Assembly: GCA_944363395.1 (NCBI GenBank)
Contig: CALVUC010000003.1
Location: 1 to 64,000 of the forward strand
Reading direction: 5' to 3'
Length of the DNA stretch: 64,000 nt
Source: an uncultured Clostridia bacterium
GTDB lineage: Bacteria; Bacillota; Clostridia; Christensenellales; Borkfalkiaceae
Positions 17,468 through 25,919 of this stretch are shown here, in pieces. Numbering within the stretch: the stretch's first letter is position 1; every line of letters begins with the position of its first letter. The notes under the pieces are model-generated. The model ran no database searches, had not been told where the DNA came from, and was given only the letters and a program-made list of their open reading frames with translations. The position numbers were made by a program, and so were the translations under genes.

Positions 17468-18475
17468 ATGTGGTGGGAGACCCTTGTGGAAGCGCTTCTG
17501 GATACCCTCAAGCTCTTTCCCTTTCTTCTTCTCTTATATATCCTCATTGAGCTGATGGAGCACAACACGCGCATCGGCAGGGCGTCCTCCGCGCTTTCGG
17601 GCAGATGGGCGCCGCTCGTCGGCGGCGCGACGGGGCTCGTCCCCATGTGCGGCTTTTCCGTCATGGCGGCAAAGCTGTACGAAAAGCGGTACGTCACGAT
17701 CGGGACGCTTCTCGCCGTCTTTATCACGACGAGCGACGAGGCGCTGCTCGTCCTGCTCCTCTCCGATATGGGGTGGGCGGACAAGGCGGTCTCCCTTCTT
17801 TCGCTGTGCGGCGCGAAGCTCGTGCTGGGCGTCGCCGTCGGCTATCTCGCCGACCTTCTCGCCCGCCGCGTCCGCGGCGGCGCGGCGCGGGCGCTCCCCC
17901 TTCCCGAGGAGGCGCATGGCCACGAAAACGGGCATACGCATGGCGAAGATCGTGACCATTCCCACGCCTGCGAGCACGATCACGCTCATGACCACGATCA
18001 TGACCACGATCACGGCGATCACGGCGAGTTCGTCGCCTGCGAGCACAAGCACGGGAAATGGGGGACGCTGTCGCTGTATTTCTTCTCGCCCCTGCTGCAC
18101 GCGCTCGAAGTCGCGGGCTTCATCCTGCTCGTCAATATCGTCTTTAACCTGCTCTTTTTTTGGGTGGGGGAGGAGACGGTCATCGGCTTTCTGCAGGGCG
18201 GAGGCTACTGGTTCCAGCCGCTGATCTGCTCGGCGCTGGGGCTCGTTCCCAACTGCGCCGCGTCCGTCATCCTTGCCGAAGTCTACGCGATGGGCGGCAT
18301 CACCTTCGGGAGCTGTCTCGCGGGGCTGATCGTCAATACGGGGCTGGGCTGGCTGGTGCTCGCGCGCAACGTAAAGGCGTGGAAACGCAACCTGCTCATC
18401 GTCGGAACGCTCTTTCTCCTGGGGATCGCCGTCGGATATGCGGCGGGCGGGCTCCAACTTGTCTTTGCCCGTTGA
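17468..18475 (+). CDS. ArsP_2-like putative metal exporter with a histidine-rich loop
   Basis: A 335-aa membrane protein with about 8-10 hydrophobic helices in two halves. Each half has a Pro-Cys or Asn-Cys loop: GLVPMCGFSVMAA and GLVPNCAASVILAE. This matches the putative 10-TM heavy-metal exporter family (PF11449, sometimes called a manganese or arsenic transporter). The cytosolic linker (about residues 150-195) is extremely rich in His and Asp (runs such as HDHAHDHDHDHDH), suggesting divalent metal sensing or buffering. Metal specificity is not predictable. It has good SD and promoter and stands as a single gene. Confidence 0.82.
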   Translation: MWWETLVEALLDTLKLFPFLLLLYILIELMEHNTRIGRASSALSGRWAPLVGGATGLVPMCGFSVMAAKLYEKRYVTIGTLLAVFITTSDEALLVLLLSDMGWADKAVSLLSLCGAKLVLGVAVGYLADLLARRVRGGAARALPLPEEAHGHENGHTHGEDRDHSHACEHDHAHDHDHDHDHGDHGEFVACEHKHGKWGTLSLYFFSPLLHALEVAGFILLVNIVFNLLFFWVGEETVIGFLQGGGYWFQPLICSALGLVPNCAASVILAEVYAMGGITFGSCLAGLIVNTGLGWLVLARNVKAWKRNLLIVGTLFLLGIAVGYAAGGLQLVFAR

Positions 18476-18500
18476 CAACCGCCGCCGTGTGTAGTATAAT
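18472..18500 (+). promoter_or_regulatory. Sigma-A promoter of hisC, near-leaderless
   Basis: TTGACA (18472-18477), 17-bp spacer, TATAAT (18495-18500). The ATG is at 18510, so the predicted leader is only a few nucleotides. The -35 overlaps the previous stop codon. Confidence 0.8.
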
Positions 18501-18509
18501 GATGAAGAG

Positions 18510-19571
18510 ATGGAATTTTTAAGCAGGAAGGCGCGGGGCATCGCTCCCTATACCGCGGGCGAGCAGCCGCAGGACCGCACCTATATCAAACTCAATACCA
18601 ACGAAAATCCCTATCCGCCTTCGCCCGAGGCAGCCAAGGCGCTGCGCGCGTTCGCGGCGGAGACGCTCCGCCTCTATCCCCGCCCCGATGCGGGTCTTTT
18701 GCGCGCGGCGATCGCCCGTGCGGAGGGCGTCGGAGAGGAGAACGTCTTTTGCGGCAACGGTTCGGACGAGGTGCTCGCGCTCTCTTTTCCCGCCTTCTTC
18801 GATGCGCACGGCGTGGGCGCGTGTTTTGCCGACCTCACCTATTCCTTCTATGAGGTGTTCGCGGCATTCTTCGACATCCCCAAGACGGTCGTTCCGCTGC
18901 GCGCGGACTTTACCTTCGATCTGGAACGCATGAAGCAGACGCCCTGCGCGGGGTACTACATCGCCAATCCCAACGCGCCCACGGGCGTGGGGATCGGACT
19001 TGCGGAGATGGAGCGTTTTGTCGCGTCCGTCCCCGAAAAACTCGTCATTTTGGACGAGGCGTACATGGATTTCTTCGGGGAGAGCGGCGTGCCGCTCACC
19101 AAAAAATATAGCAACGTGCTCGTCGTAAAGACCTTTTCCAAGAGCTATGCCCTTGCGGGGATGCGCTGCGGGTATGCCGTCGGGGACGCGGCGCTCATCG
19201 ACGGGCTCTTCCGCATGAAGGACTGCTTCAATTCCTATCCCGTGGACCGCGTCGCAGAGGCGGTGTGCGCCGCCGCCGTCGGGGACAGGGACTATTACCG
19301 CGCCGTCACGGCGCGCGTCGTCTCCGAGCGGGAGCGTCTGCGCGCGGAACTGCTTTCTCTCGGTTTCACCGTGCCTGAGAGCCGCTCCAACTTCCTGTTT
19401 GCGGGGCGCGTCAGGCTGTCGGGGCGGGAGATCTACCAAGGGCTCAAGGCGGCGGGCGTGCTCGTCCGCTACTGGGACAGACCCGTCCTGCGCGATTTTG
19501 TGCGCATCACCGTGGGGACGCCCGAAGAGAACGGCGTCCTTACCGAACAACTGAAAAAATTACTCTCATAG
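18510..19571 (+). CDS. hisC: Histidinol-phosphate aminotransferase-like enzyme
   Basis: A 353-aa class II PLP aminotransferase that converts imidazole-acetol phosphate and glutamate to histidinol phosphate. Diagnostic segments are KLNTNENPYPPSP at the N-terminus, NPNAPTG, the PLP-pocket VILDEAYMDF and the Schiff-base lysine in KTFSKSYALAGMRCGYAVG. No other his genes are near, so broad-specificity use (for example aromatic or cobalamin-pathway amines) is an alternative. There is no Shine-Dalgarno and the -10 box lies nine bases before the ATG. It is followed closely by the AraM-like gene. Confidence 0.9.
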   Translation: MEFLSRKARGIAPYTAGEQPQDRTYIKLNTNENPYPPSPEAAKALRAFAAETLRLYPRPDAGLLRAAIARAEGVGEENVFCGNGSDEVLALSFPAFFDAHGVGACFADLTYSFYEVFAAFFDIPKTVVPLRADFTFDLERMKQTPCAGYYIANPNAPTGVGIGLAEMERFVASVPEKLVILDEAYMDFFGESGVPLTKKYSNVLVVKTFSKSYALAGMRCGYAVGDAALIDGLFRMKDCFNSYPVDRVAEAVCAAAVGDRDYYRAVTARVVSERERLRAELLSLGFTVPESRSNFLFAGRVRLSGREIYQGLKAAGVLVRYWDRPVLRDFVRITVGTPEENGVLTEQLKKLLS

Positions 19572-19581
19572 GGAGGCGCAG

Positions 19582-20649
19582 ATGCAGCTCGACCTTTCCG
19601 TACCGAAGAAGAACGCCGTGAGCGTGGCAGACGGAGAGGACGGGCTGTTGCTGTGTTCCGCCCGCGAGGGGATGGAACGCGCGCTCTCCGCGGCGGCGGG
19701 ACGCGCCCTCGTCCTGGCAGACGGCAGCAGTTTTTCCTCCTTTATCCCCGCTTCGCGCGCCGCAAATACGGTGTGTATGCTGTGGGACGGGGATGCGCTC
19801 GGGCTGTTTGCCCTGCCCGAGGTGCGGAGCGTGCTCGTTTCGGGCGGCAGGGACGCGGTGGAGGGAGCGCGCTTTTTTGCGGCGGTGCGGCGCATCCCCT
19901 GCACCGTATTTGCCAAGGACGCCGCTATGGACGGCATCTTTTCTCCCCGCGCCCGCGTGAAGGTGAACGGGTGCTGCCCGGATGTGCCGCTCGCGCCCGC
20001 CGTTGCCGTCGCCGATCTCTCCCTCGCGGAAGGGACGTATGCCGACGCTTACGCGCGGCTGCTGCTCTCCCGCCTCGCTCTGTTCGAGGCGCGCGCGCTC
20101 GGGCGCATCTGCAGGAGGGAGACGGGCGGGGCGGCGTGGGAGGAGGCGTTTTGCCTCACGGACGCGATCGGGACGCTCTCCCGCGAGCAGGTCGTCCGCC
20201 GCAATGCGCGGCTGCGGCAGCTGGAGGCGCAGGGCGTTCCCTCGGGCGAGGGCGCGTCGCTTCTGGCGCGGCTCGGCGAAAAACGCTATCCCGCCGCCAC
20301 GGCGTATCTCACGCTTCTGGCGCTGTATACCGCCTTTTTCCGCCGCGGGGTGCCGCGCAGGTACGCGGTCCCCGCGTATCGCCGTTCGGGCGCGTATGCC
20401 GCGCTGCCGCTGCCCACGGCGGGGGAATATGCCTCGCGCGCGCTGCGGCTGGAGCGCGTCCGCGGGGAGCTCTGCGCCGAAGCGCTCCATCTGCGGGCGG
20501 GAAAGGAGGCGCAGCTTGCCGCCATGCGTGCGCTGGACGCGCATTTCGACGCCGCGCCCGCGCTGGAAAAACTGAACTTCGTTCCCGAATGCGCCCCGGA
20601 CGGTCTGTGCGCCGTCATGCGCGATTTCGGGCTTTTGGAGGGATCATGA
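19582..20649 (+). CDS. Divergent iron-ADH/AraM-like protein, probably lacking metal ligands
   Basis: A 355-aa Ala/Arg-rich protein that I cannot place with certainty. The layout resembles glycerol-1-phosphate dehydrogenase (AraM) in the iron-containing alcohol dehydrogenase superfamily: an N-terminal Rossmann-like half with VLADGSS and VLVSGGRDAVEGA, a linker with IPCTVFAKDAAMDGIFSPRA (compare the usual AxDxxxS), then a helical half (GTYADAYARLLLSRLALFEA, compare GxxDLLA). The histidines that hold the metal in active members are not evident in the corresponding helices. It follows hisC by 10 nt and overlaps the NagD/AraL-like gene by 4 nt, the same pairing as Bacillus araL-araM. Function unknown; the inactive-enzyme reading is inference. 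Confidence 0.55.
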   Translation: MQLDLSVPKKNAVSVADGEDGLLLCSAREGMERALSAAAGRALVLADGSSFSSFIPASRAANTVCMLWDGDALGLFALPEVRSVLVSGGRDAVEGARFFAAVRRIPCTVFAKDAAMDGIFSPRARVKVNGCCPDVPLAPAVAVADLSLAEGTYADAYARLLLSRLALFEARALGRICRRETGGAAWEEAFCLTDAIGTLSREQVVRRNARLRQLEAQGVPSGEGASLLARLGEKRYPAATAYLTLLALYTAFFRRGVPRRYAVPAYRRSGAYAALPLPTAGEYASRALRLERVRGELCAEALHLRAGKEAQLAAMRALDAHFDAAPALEKLNFVPECAPDGLCAVMRDFGLLEGS

Positions 20650-21425
20650 CAAAGGAAGAACTGCGCAAGGGGACCGACCTCTTCTTGCTCGATCTCGACG
20701 GGACGGTGTACCTTTCGGATACGCCCGTCGCGGGCGTCGCCGAGACGCTTTCCCGCCTCAGGGAGGAGGGGAAGCGCATCGTCTACCTCACCAACAATTC
20801 CTCGCGTACGCGCGCGGAGTATGTTGAAAAACTCACCCGTCTCGGCTTGTTCGGGCGGGGGGACGACGTATATACTTCGGCGCACGCGGCGGCGGAGTAT
20901 CTCACTTCGCGCGGGGCGCGCAGGGTGTACGCCCTCGCGACGGACGCCGTGCGGGCGGAACTTGCGGCGGCGGGCGTCGCACTCGGCGAGCATTCGCCCG
21001 ACGTCGCGCTCCTTGCCTACGATACGCAGCTCACCTTTGCGGAGATGAAAAAGTTCAACGAAGCGCTCGCTTCGGGCTGTCTGTACGTTGCGACCCATCC
21101 CGACGACGTCTGCCCCACGGACGGGGTGCCGATGCCCGACGTCGGGTCCTTTATCGCGCTCTTCGAGCGCTCCTCGGGGCGGCGCCCGGACGTCGTCTGC
21201 GGCAAGCCCTACACGGTGATGGGGGAGTGCATCGCGCGCAAGTACCGCGTCCCCGCCGCGCGCACCTGCATGGTCGGGGACAGGATGCACACCGATATCC
21301 GCTTCGGGAATGCGAACGGGATGCGCACCCTTCTGGTGCTCTCGGGCGAGACGACGCGGGAGTCGATGGCGGCGTTTCCCGACGTGCCCGATCTGGTGCT
21401 CCCGAGCCTTGCGCAAATTTTTTGA
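20646..21425 (+). CDS. HAD-IIA phosphatase (NagD/AraL-like)
   Basis: A 259-aa HAD hydrolase. Motif I is FLLDLDGTVYLSD (nucleophile Asp), motif II YLTNNSSRTR, the C2A cap lies between, motif III CGKPYTV and motif IV CMVGDRMHTDIRFGNANGM. The family dephosphorylates small sugar phosphates and related metabolites in the cytosol. The start overlaps the previous stop as ATGA, implying translational coupling to the AraM-like gene. Substrate cannot be predicted. Confidence 0.92.
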   Translation: MTKEELRKGTDLFLLDLDGTVYLSDTPVAGVAETLSRLREEGKRIVYLTNNSSRTRAEYVEKLTRLGLFGRGDDVYTSAHAAAEYLTSRGARRVYALATDAVRAELAAAGVALGEHSPDVALLAYDTQLTFAEMKKFNEALASGCLYVATHPDDVCPTDGVPMPDVGSFIALFERSSGRRPDVVCGKPYTVMGECIARKYRVPAARTCMVGDRMHTDIRFGNANGMRTLLVLSGETTRESMAAFPDVPDLVLPSLAQIF

Positions 21426-21431
21426 AAGCGT

Positions 21432-21459
21432 TTGAAACCGCCCGCAAAGGTGGTATATA
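21432..21459 (+). promoter_or_regulatory. Probable sigma-A promoter of the sigma-factor module
   Basis: TTGAAA (21432-21437), 16-bp spacer, TATATA (21454-21459); TATACA at 21456-21461 with an 18-bp spacer is an alternative. Confidence 0.6.
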
Positions 21460-21510
21460 CAATACAAGGATAAGCAAAGACCGCACGCACGGCGTGCGGC
21501 GGAGGAGATC

Positions 21511-21819
21511 ATGCAGGAAATCAAGGTGCTTCAAACCTCCCCGTCCATCGTTGCCGCGCTCTCGGGCGAGATCGCGGCGGAGAACGCGGACGACTTTTAC
21601 GCGGAGATCCGTGCCGTCTACGACCGCGCGCCCGCGGACATCGTCCTCGACTGCGAAAAGCTGACGTTCATCGATTCCACGACGCTGGGTACGCTCGTCA
21701 AGCTGCTGAAATGCGTCAGGACGGACGGACACGGCCTGCGGCTCAGGCATCTGCAGCCGCGGCTCAAAAAGCTGTTCGTCATCTGCGCGCTCGATACCAT
21801 CATGGAGATCGAGGACTGA
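21511..21819 (+). CDS. STAS-domain anti-sigma factor antagonist (SpoIIAA/RsbV type)
   Basis: A 102-aa single STAS domain. The phosphorylatable serine lies in FIDSTTLGTLVKLL, matching the conserved DSxxLG motif, with IVLDCEKL before it. In this partner-switching family the unphosphorylated form binds the anti-sigma kinase and frees the sigma factor. It starts the four-gene module and has GGAGGAGATC before the ATG. Whether it is the sporulation (SpoIIAA) or stress (RsbV) type cannot be decided from sequence. Confidence 0.9.
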   Translation: MQEIKVLQTSPSIVAALSGEIAAENADDFYAEIRAVYDRAPADIVLDCEKLTFIDSTTLGTLVKLLKCVRTDGHGLRLRHLQPRLKKLFVICALDTIMEIED

Positions 21820-21844
21820 GCAAAGAGGACGGGAGGAACGGCAG

Positions 21845-22207
21845 ATGAATCGGTATCTTTCTTTGGAACTTCCGCTGCGGCGGGAGATGATGACGACCGT
21901 CCGTCTTGCGACGGGCGGCGTGTGCGCGGCGGCGGGATTGAGCTACGACGGCGGCGAGGACTGCAAAGTGTGCGTCACCGAGAGCCTTCTTCTTCTGATG
22001 CGCCGCGGTTTTTCGGCTGCCAGCGTGCAGTTCTATGAGGATGCCCGCGGCATCGACGTGCGCGTGCGCGGCACGGAGGGCGGCGGCGACACGGCGCTCT
22101 CGGATGAGGACGAGATCGCGCTCGCCCTCCTCAACGCGCTTGCCGAGAGCGTCTGCGTATGCGACGCCGACGGCAGCATCACCTTCTTATTCGGGTCACA
22201 GGCATGA
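21845..22207 (+). CDS. RsbW/SpoIIAB-like fold lacking the N-box asparagine
   Basis: A 120-aa protein in the position where RsbW or SpoIIAB normally sits. LELPLRREMMTTVRLATGGVCAAAGL matches the start of the GHKL anti-sigma fold. The N-box reads CVTESLLLLMRRGF against AVTEAxxNAxxHGY in active kinases: Glu is kept but the Mg-binding Asn is Leu, and the glycine-rich G1 box is absent. It probably cannot bind ATP normally. It overlaps the sigma gene by 4 nt (ATGA). It may still bind the sigma factor or the STAS protein; that role is inferred. Confidence 0.65.
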   Translation: MNRYLSLELPLRREMMTTVRLATGGVCAAAGLSYDGGEDCKVCVTESLLLLMRRGFSAASVQFYEDARGIDVRVRGTEGGGDTALSDEDEIALALLNALAESVCVCDADGSITFLFGSQA

Positions 22208-22962
22208 GCGAAGCCGTCGCAGTCAACAACGAAATGAGTGAGGAAGAGCTCTTTCGCGCCTATCGCGAGACGGGCGACATCGCGCTCCGCAACAAGATCG
22301 TCGAAAAATATCTCTATATCGCCTCCGTGCTCGCGAAAAAGTTTGTGGGAAGGGGCGTGGAGTACGACGATCTCTTTCAGGTCGCCTCGCTCGCCCTCAT
22401 CCGCGGCGTCGACCGCTTCGACGAGCGCAAAGGGCTCAAATTTTCCACCTTCATCACGCCGACCATCACGGGGGAGATCAAGAATTACTTCCGCGACCGT
22501 TCCCGCCTCGTGCATCTTCCGCGCAAGGTGAGCGAACTGCGCGTGAGCATCAAGCGCGCGTCCGAGGAATTTCTCGCCGAAAACGGAAGAAAACCCACGG
22601 CGGCGGAACTCGCCCGGACGCTCGGCGTCTCCGAAGAGGAGGTGCTGCGCTGTTCGGACGCGGGCGGCGTCGTCTCGCTCGATACGCCCGTCGACCGCGA
22701 GGGGGACGGCATGAGCCTGCACGACGTGCTGCCTGCCGACGACGGCATTTTTGAAGCGATCGAGGACAGGGACGCGCTCGTCTCCGCGCTTGCAACGCTC
22801 GACGCGCAGGAGCGGGAGCTCGTGCGCTGCCGCTTCGTCAAGGAACTCTCACAGGTGGAAACGGCAAAACGGATGGGCGTTTCCCAGATGAACGTCTCGC
22901 GCATGGAACGCAAAGTCCTGCAAAAGCTGCGGGAGATCTTAAAGAAGTCGATGGTGGGATGA
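22204..22962 (+). CDS. RNA polymerase sigma factor of the SigB/SigF/SigG group
   Basis: A 252-aa sigma-70 family protein with region 2 (YLYIASVLAKKFVGRGVEYDDLFQVASLALIRGVDRFD), region 3 (LPRKVSEL...RKPTAAELARTLGVSEEEVL) and region 4 (RFVKELSQVETAKRMGVSQMNVSRMERKVLQKLR). Length and domain set match SigF/SigB (about 250-260 aa). The start at 22204 overlaps the previous stop, better than an upstream in-frame ATG. It is flanked on both sides by anti-sigma-like genes, unlike the usual three-gene operon. Confidence 0.93.
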   Translation: MSEAVAVNNEMSEEELFRAYRETGDIALRNKIVEKYLYIASVLAKKFVGRGVEYDDLFQVASLALIRGVDRFDERKGLKFSTFITPTITGEIKNYFRDRSRLVHLPRKVSELRVSIKRASEEFLAENGRKPTAAELARTLGVSEEEVLRCSDAGGVVSLDTPVDREGDGMSLHDVLPADDGIFEAIEDRDALVSALATLDAQERELVRCRFVKELSQVETAKRMGVSQMNVSRMERKVLQKLREILKKSMVG

Positions 22963-23321
22963 TGAAATTTCAAGTGGACGATCAGGGAGCGCTCAAAGCG
23001 GCGCTCGAAGCTATGTGCAGCGCGCTCGAGCGGGCGGCAGTCTCGGAGAACGCCGTCTTTGACTGCAAACTCGTCGCCAACGAGCTGCTCGTCAACGCTC
23101 TCCGCCACGGCGGCGGTCACGCGCTGTTTTCCGCGGAGATGGGCGCGGACGAGATCGTCATCCGCGTCCGCAGCGGGCGTCCGTTCTGCCCGCCCCGCGC
23201 GCCCGTCTGCTCGGATGTGGACGCCGAGTGCGGCAGGGGGCTCTTTCTCGTCGACGCGCTCTCCGTCTCCCGCAGTTATTCCGAGGAGGAGGGGATCTCC
23301 GTCATCGTCCGCATCCGATGA
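22959..23321 (+). CDS. RsbW-type anti-sigma ATPase/serine kinase
   Basis: A 120-aa HATPase_c_2 protein. The N-box CKLVANELLVNALRHGG keeps both Glu and Asn, and GRGLFLVDAL is the G2-type lid motif, so ATP binding is likely intact. In this family it phosphorylates the STAS antagonist and sequesters the sigma factor. Its ATG overlaps the sigma stop. In classical operons the kinase precedes the sigma gene; here the intact copy follows it and the degenerate copy precedes it. A strong terminator closes the module. Confidence 0.85.
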   Translation: MMKFQVDDQGALKAALEAMCSALERAAVSENAVFDCKLVANELLVNALRHGGGHALFSAEMGADEIVIRVRSGRPFCPPRAPVCSDVDAECGRGLFLVDALSVSRSYSEEEGISVIVRIR

Positions 23322-23331
23322 AATAGGAACG

Positions 23332-23376
23332 CACGGCGCGCCGCGCCCGGGATCTCCGGGCGCGGCGCGCCGTTTT
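23332..23376 (+). terminator. Terminator of the sigma module
   Basis: A very long perfect stem (18 bp, ACGGCGCGCCGCGCCCGG and its complement, loop GATCT) followed by TTTTG. Confidence 0.75.
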
Positions 23377-23483
23377 GCAAAAGGGACGCGCGTCAAAGGC
23401 TTGCGGGATGCACATCCTGTCCTCGGAGCCGGGCGGCAGGCGCAAAAAAAGCGCCGCGTCCCCCGCGGATACACAAAAACGTC

Positions 23484-23512
23484 TTGTAATTTTAACACAG
23501 ACATGGTATAAT
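23484..23512 (+). promoter_or_regulatory. Sigma-A promoter of the PucR-type regulator
   Basis: TTGTAA (23484-23489), 17-bp spacer, TATAAT (23507-23512). Confidence 0.75.
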
Positions 23513-23552
23513 CAAGTGTGACGGCGCGGGGTGCGCCGCCAAGGGGGAACAC

Positions 23553-24515
23553 ATGGGTTCGGACGTACAGACCGAAAGGATCGCGAAAATGTTTGCGGAT
23601 ATCGGAAGGGAGACGGGCGTCGAAGTCCGTCTCGCGCCGCGCGGGGAGGACGAGACCGCCTTTTGCGTCGCGCTGTCCGGTCAGACGGTGACGGCGTACG
23701 TCAACGGCACGGGAGAGGCGGCGGAACGCACGGCAAAACTTGTCGCGTACTTTCTCGCGAACACCGATCCGCGCACGGCGGGCGATCGGGACGGGTGCCT
23801 CAAAGGCGTCCTGCTCGGCGAAGGGGGCGAATGGGACGCCTTCCGCTTCCTCACGCGCTATTCCGTCCGCGACGGCGCCTGCGTCGCCTTCGACATCGTG
23901 CCGGACAAGCGCCTGAAAGAGGCTTGCGAGCTTGTCCGCGAGTGCCTGGAAGGAACGCGCGATCTCGCCGTCCCGATGGACGGGACGCGCATAGCCGTCG
24001 TGCGCTTTTCCGACGAGGAACAGAGCGCCTTTGAATTCGGGCAGTTTTTGTGGCAGTCGCTCTATGAGGAACTCGGCGTCCGCGCGAGCATCGGCATTGG
24101 CTGCGAAGCCCCGTCTTTTTCGGACGTTTCGCTCTCCTACGGGCAGGCGGCGACGGCGGTCAGGATGGGGGCGATGTTCGAAGCGGCGGGCGAGGTGCAT
24201 TCCTACAGGGAATACCTGCTCGTCAAGATGCTCGAGGACATCCCCGCGGGCAGGCTCAAGGAATACAGCGCACAGTTTTCCGTGCGCGATATCGGCGAAG
24301 TGTTCGGAGACGACGAGATGGCTGCGACCGCGGAGGCATTCCTCGAATGCAGCCTCAACATTTCCGAGACCAGTCGCAGGCTGTATGTACACCGCAACAC
24401 CCTTTTGTACCGTCTCGACAAGATCGAGCGCGTCACGGGGCTCAATCTCCGCAAGTTTTCCGATGCGGTCACCTTCCGCGTGCTTGCGGTCTTATATCGG
24501 CTTGCAGATCAATAA
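23553..24515 (+). CDS. PucR/CdaR-type helix-turn-helix regulator
   Basis: A 320-aa protein. The C-terminal 60 residues are the PucR HTH_30 domain: LNISETSRRLYVHRNTLLYRLDKIE, with the invariant HRNTLxYR. The middle (about 95-240) looks like a GGDEF-like CdaR domain without catalytic motif (RIAVVRFSDEE, ASIGIGCEAP). It probably senses a small metabolite and controls a nearby or distant operon; the S41 protease gene follows after 9 nt with its own GGAGG and is the likely co-transcribed partner. Effector unknown. Confidence 0.85.
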   Translation: MGSDVQTERIAKMFADIGRETGVEVRLAPRGEDETAFCVALSGQTVTAYVNGTGEAAERTAKLVAYFLANTDPRTAGDRDGCLKGVLLGEGGEWDAFRFLTRYSVRDGACVAFDIVPDKRLKEACELVRECLEGTRDLAVPMDGTRIAVVRFSDEEQSAFEFGQFLWQSLYEELGVRASIGIGCEAPSFSDVSLSYGQAATAVRMGAMFEAAGEVHSYREYLLVKMLEDIPAGRLKEYSAQFSVRDIGEVFGDDEMAATAEAFLECSLNISETSRRLYVHRNTLLYRLDKIERVTGLNLRKFSDAVTFRVLAVLYRLADQ

Positions 24516-24524
24516 GGAGGCATC

Positions 24525-25919
24525 ATGGACAAGGAAGAGGAAGAACTTTGGGACGACGGGAACAAAGAAACGCCGCAGCCCGCGCGGGAGACGCAGCCTT
24601 CTGCCAAAGGGGAGGGCGCGCCCGTCGGAAAGAAGCATTGGGTGAGGAACGTCTGCATGATCGTGCTCGCGCTCGTCATTGCGGGCGTCGGCGCGGTCGC
24701 GGGCTGGCTCGGGGCGTACTATTCCGTCGATCCCCGTATGCGTGAGCTGCAATGGCTGCTCGACGCTCTTGAGACGCAGCACTATAAGGAAGTCGACCTC
24801 GACGAGGTGTACGACGCGCTCTACGACGCCGTCATGCCCGATATCTTCTCCGCTTACTATACCGAGGAGGAGTACGCGCTCATCGTGGAGGAGAGCCAGG
24901 GGACCAACCGCGGGATCGGCATCTCCGTCGTGCAGCAGACGGACGCTCCCGCGCTCGTGTATACCGTTGTGGAAAATTCGCCCGCGCAGCGCGCAGGGCT
25001 GAAGAAGGGAATGTACCTGTTCGGCTGTTCCGCCGTCGGCGAAGCGATGCGCGAAGGCGGCGCGGACGAGATCATGGCGTTCATCGATGCGCAGGAGGGG
25101 GACTTCTGCCTCTGGGCGGGCTATGAGAAGGACGCCGCGCAGGCTTCGCCCTATACCATGCGGCGCGAAGTGTATAACGCGGGCTACTGTGTCTATCGCG
25201 ACAGCGAAGTCTCCTATGCGCGCAGGGACGGCGCGGCGGACGGCGCGCTGCTTGCCGAGACGGGCGATCCGCTCGCGGGCTTGGACGAGGATACGGCATA
25301 TATCCGCCTCGACGGCTTCGACGGGCAGTGCGCGGACGAGTTCGCGGCGTGCATGGACGTATTCAAAGCGCGCGGCAAGACCGACCTCATCCTCGATCTC
25401 AGAGGCAACGGCGGCGGGTATCTCAACGACTTGCAGCACATCGCCTCCTTCTTTACAAAGGATACGGGCGAGGCGGAGCCTGTCGTCGCCTATGCGGAGT
25501 ACCGCAGCGGGACGCGCTTTTACTACACGGCGGCGGGAAATTGGTACGACGACTACTTTACGGAAAGCTCCGAGATCACCGTCCTTGCGGATGACGGGTC
25601 GGCGTCGGCGTCCGAGTGCCTCATCGGCGCGATGATCGATTACGGCGCGATCGGCTACGAGGATATCTATCTTCGCAAGGACGAGGGCGCGACAGATTGC
25701 TCGACCTACGGCAAGGGCGTCATGCAGGCGATGCTCCCCTCGCCGCAGGGCGGCGTGTTCCAGCTCACCGTGGCGCGCATCTTCTGGCCCGTGAGCGGCA
25801 AGTGCATCCACGAAAGGGGCGTAAGGGAGTCGGACGGCGCCAACGGCGTCGTCGCACCCTACCTTCCGGGCGAGGCGGACGTCATGCTCGGGAGCGTCGT
25901 TGCAGCCGTCTGTCCCTAA
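24525..25919 (+). CDS. Membrane-anchored S41 (CtpA-like) peptidase
   Basis: A 464-aa protein. A charged cytosolic N-terminus (to about residue 40) precedes one transmembrane helix (NVCMIVLALVIAGVGAVAG). A PDZ-like region follows (SQGTNRGIGISVVQ, NSPAQRAGLKKGMYLFG), then the tail-specific protease domain with LDLRGNGGGYLNDLQ, the serine motif DDGSASASECL (about residues 358-366) and GKGVMQ. The protease faces outside the membrane and may process envelope or regulatory proteins. It is not paired with a visible substrate; co-transcription with the PucR-type regulator is likely. Confidence 0.9.
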   Translation: MDKEEEELWDDGNKETPQPARETQPSAKGEGAPVGKKHWVRNVCMIVLALVIAGVGAVAGWLGAYYSVDPRMRELQWLLDALETQHYKEVDLDEVYDALYDAVMPDIFSAYYTEEEYALIVEESQGTNRGIGISVVQQTDAPALVYTVVENSPAQRAGLKKGMYLFGCSAVGEAMREGGADEIMAFIDAQEGDFCLWAGYEKDAAQASPYTMRREVYNAGYCVYRDSEVSYARRDGAADGALLAETGDPLAGLDEDTAYIRLDGFDGQCADEFAACMDVFKARGKTDLILDLRGNGGGYLNDLQHIASFFTKDTGEAEPVVAYAEYRSGTRFYYTAAGNWYDDYFTESSEITVLADDGSASASECLIGAMIDYGAIGYEDIYLRKDEGATDCSTYGKGVMQAMLPSPQGGVFQLTVARIFWPVSGKCIHERGVRESDGANGVVAPYLPGEADVMLGSVVAAVCP

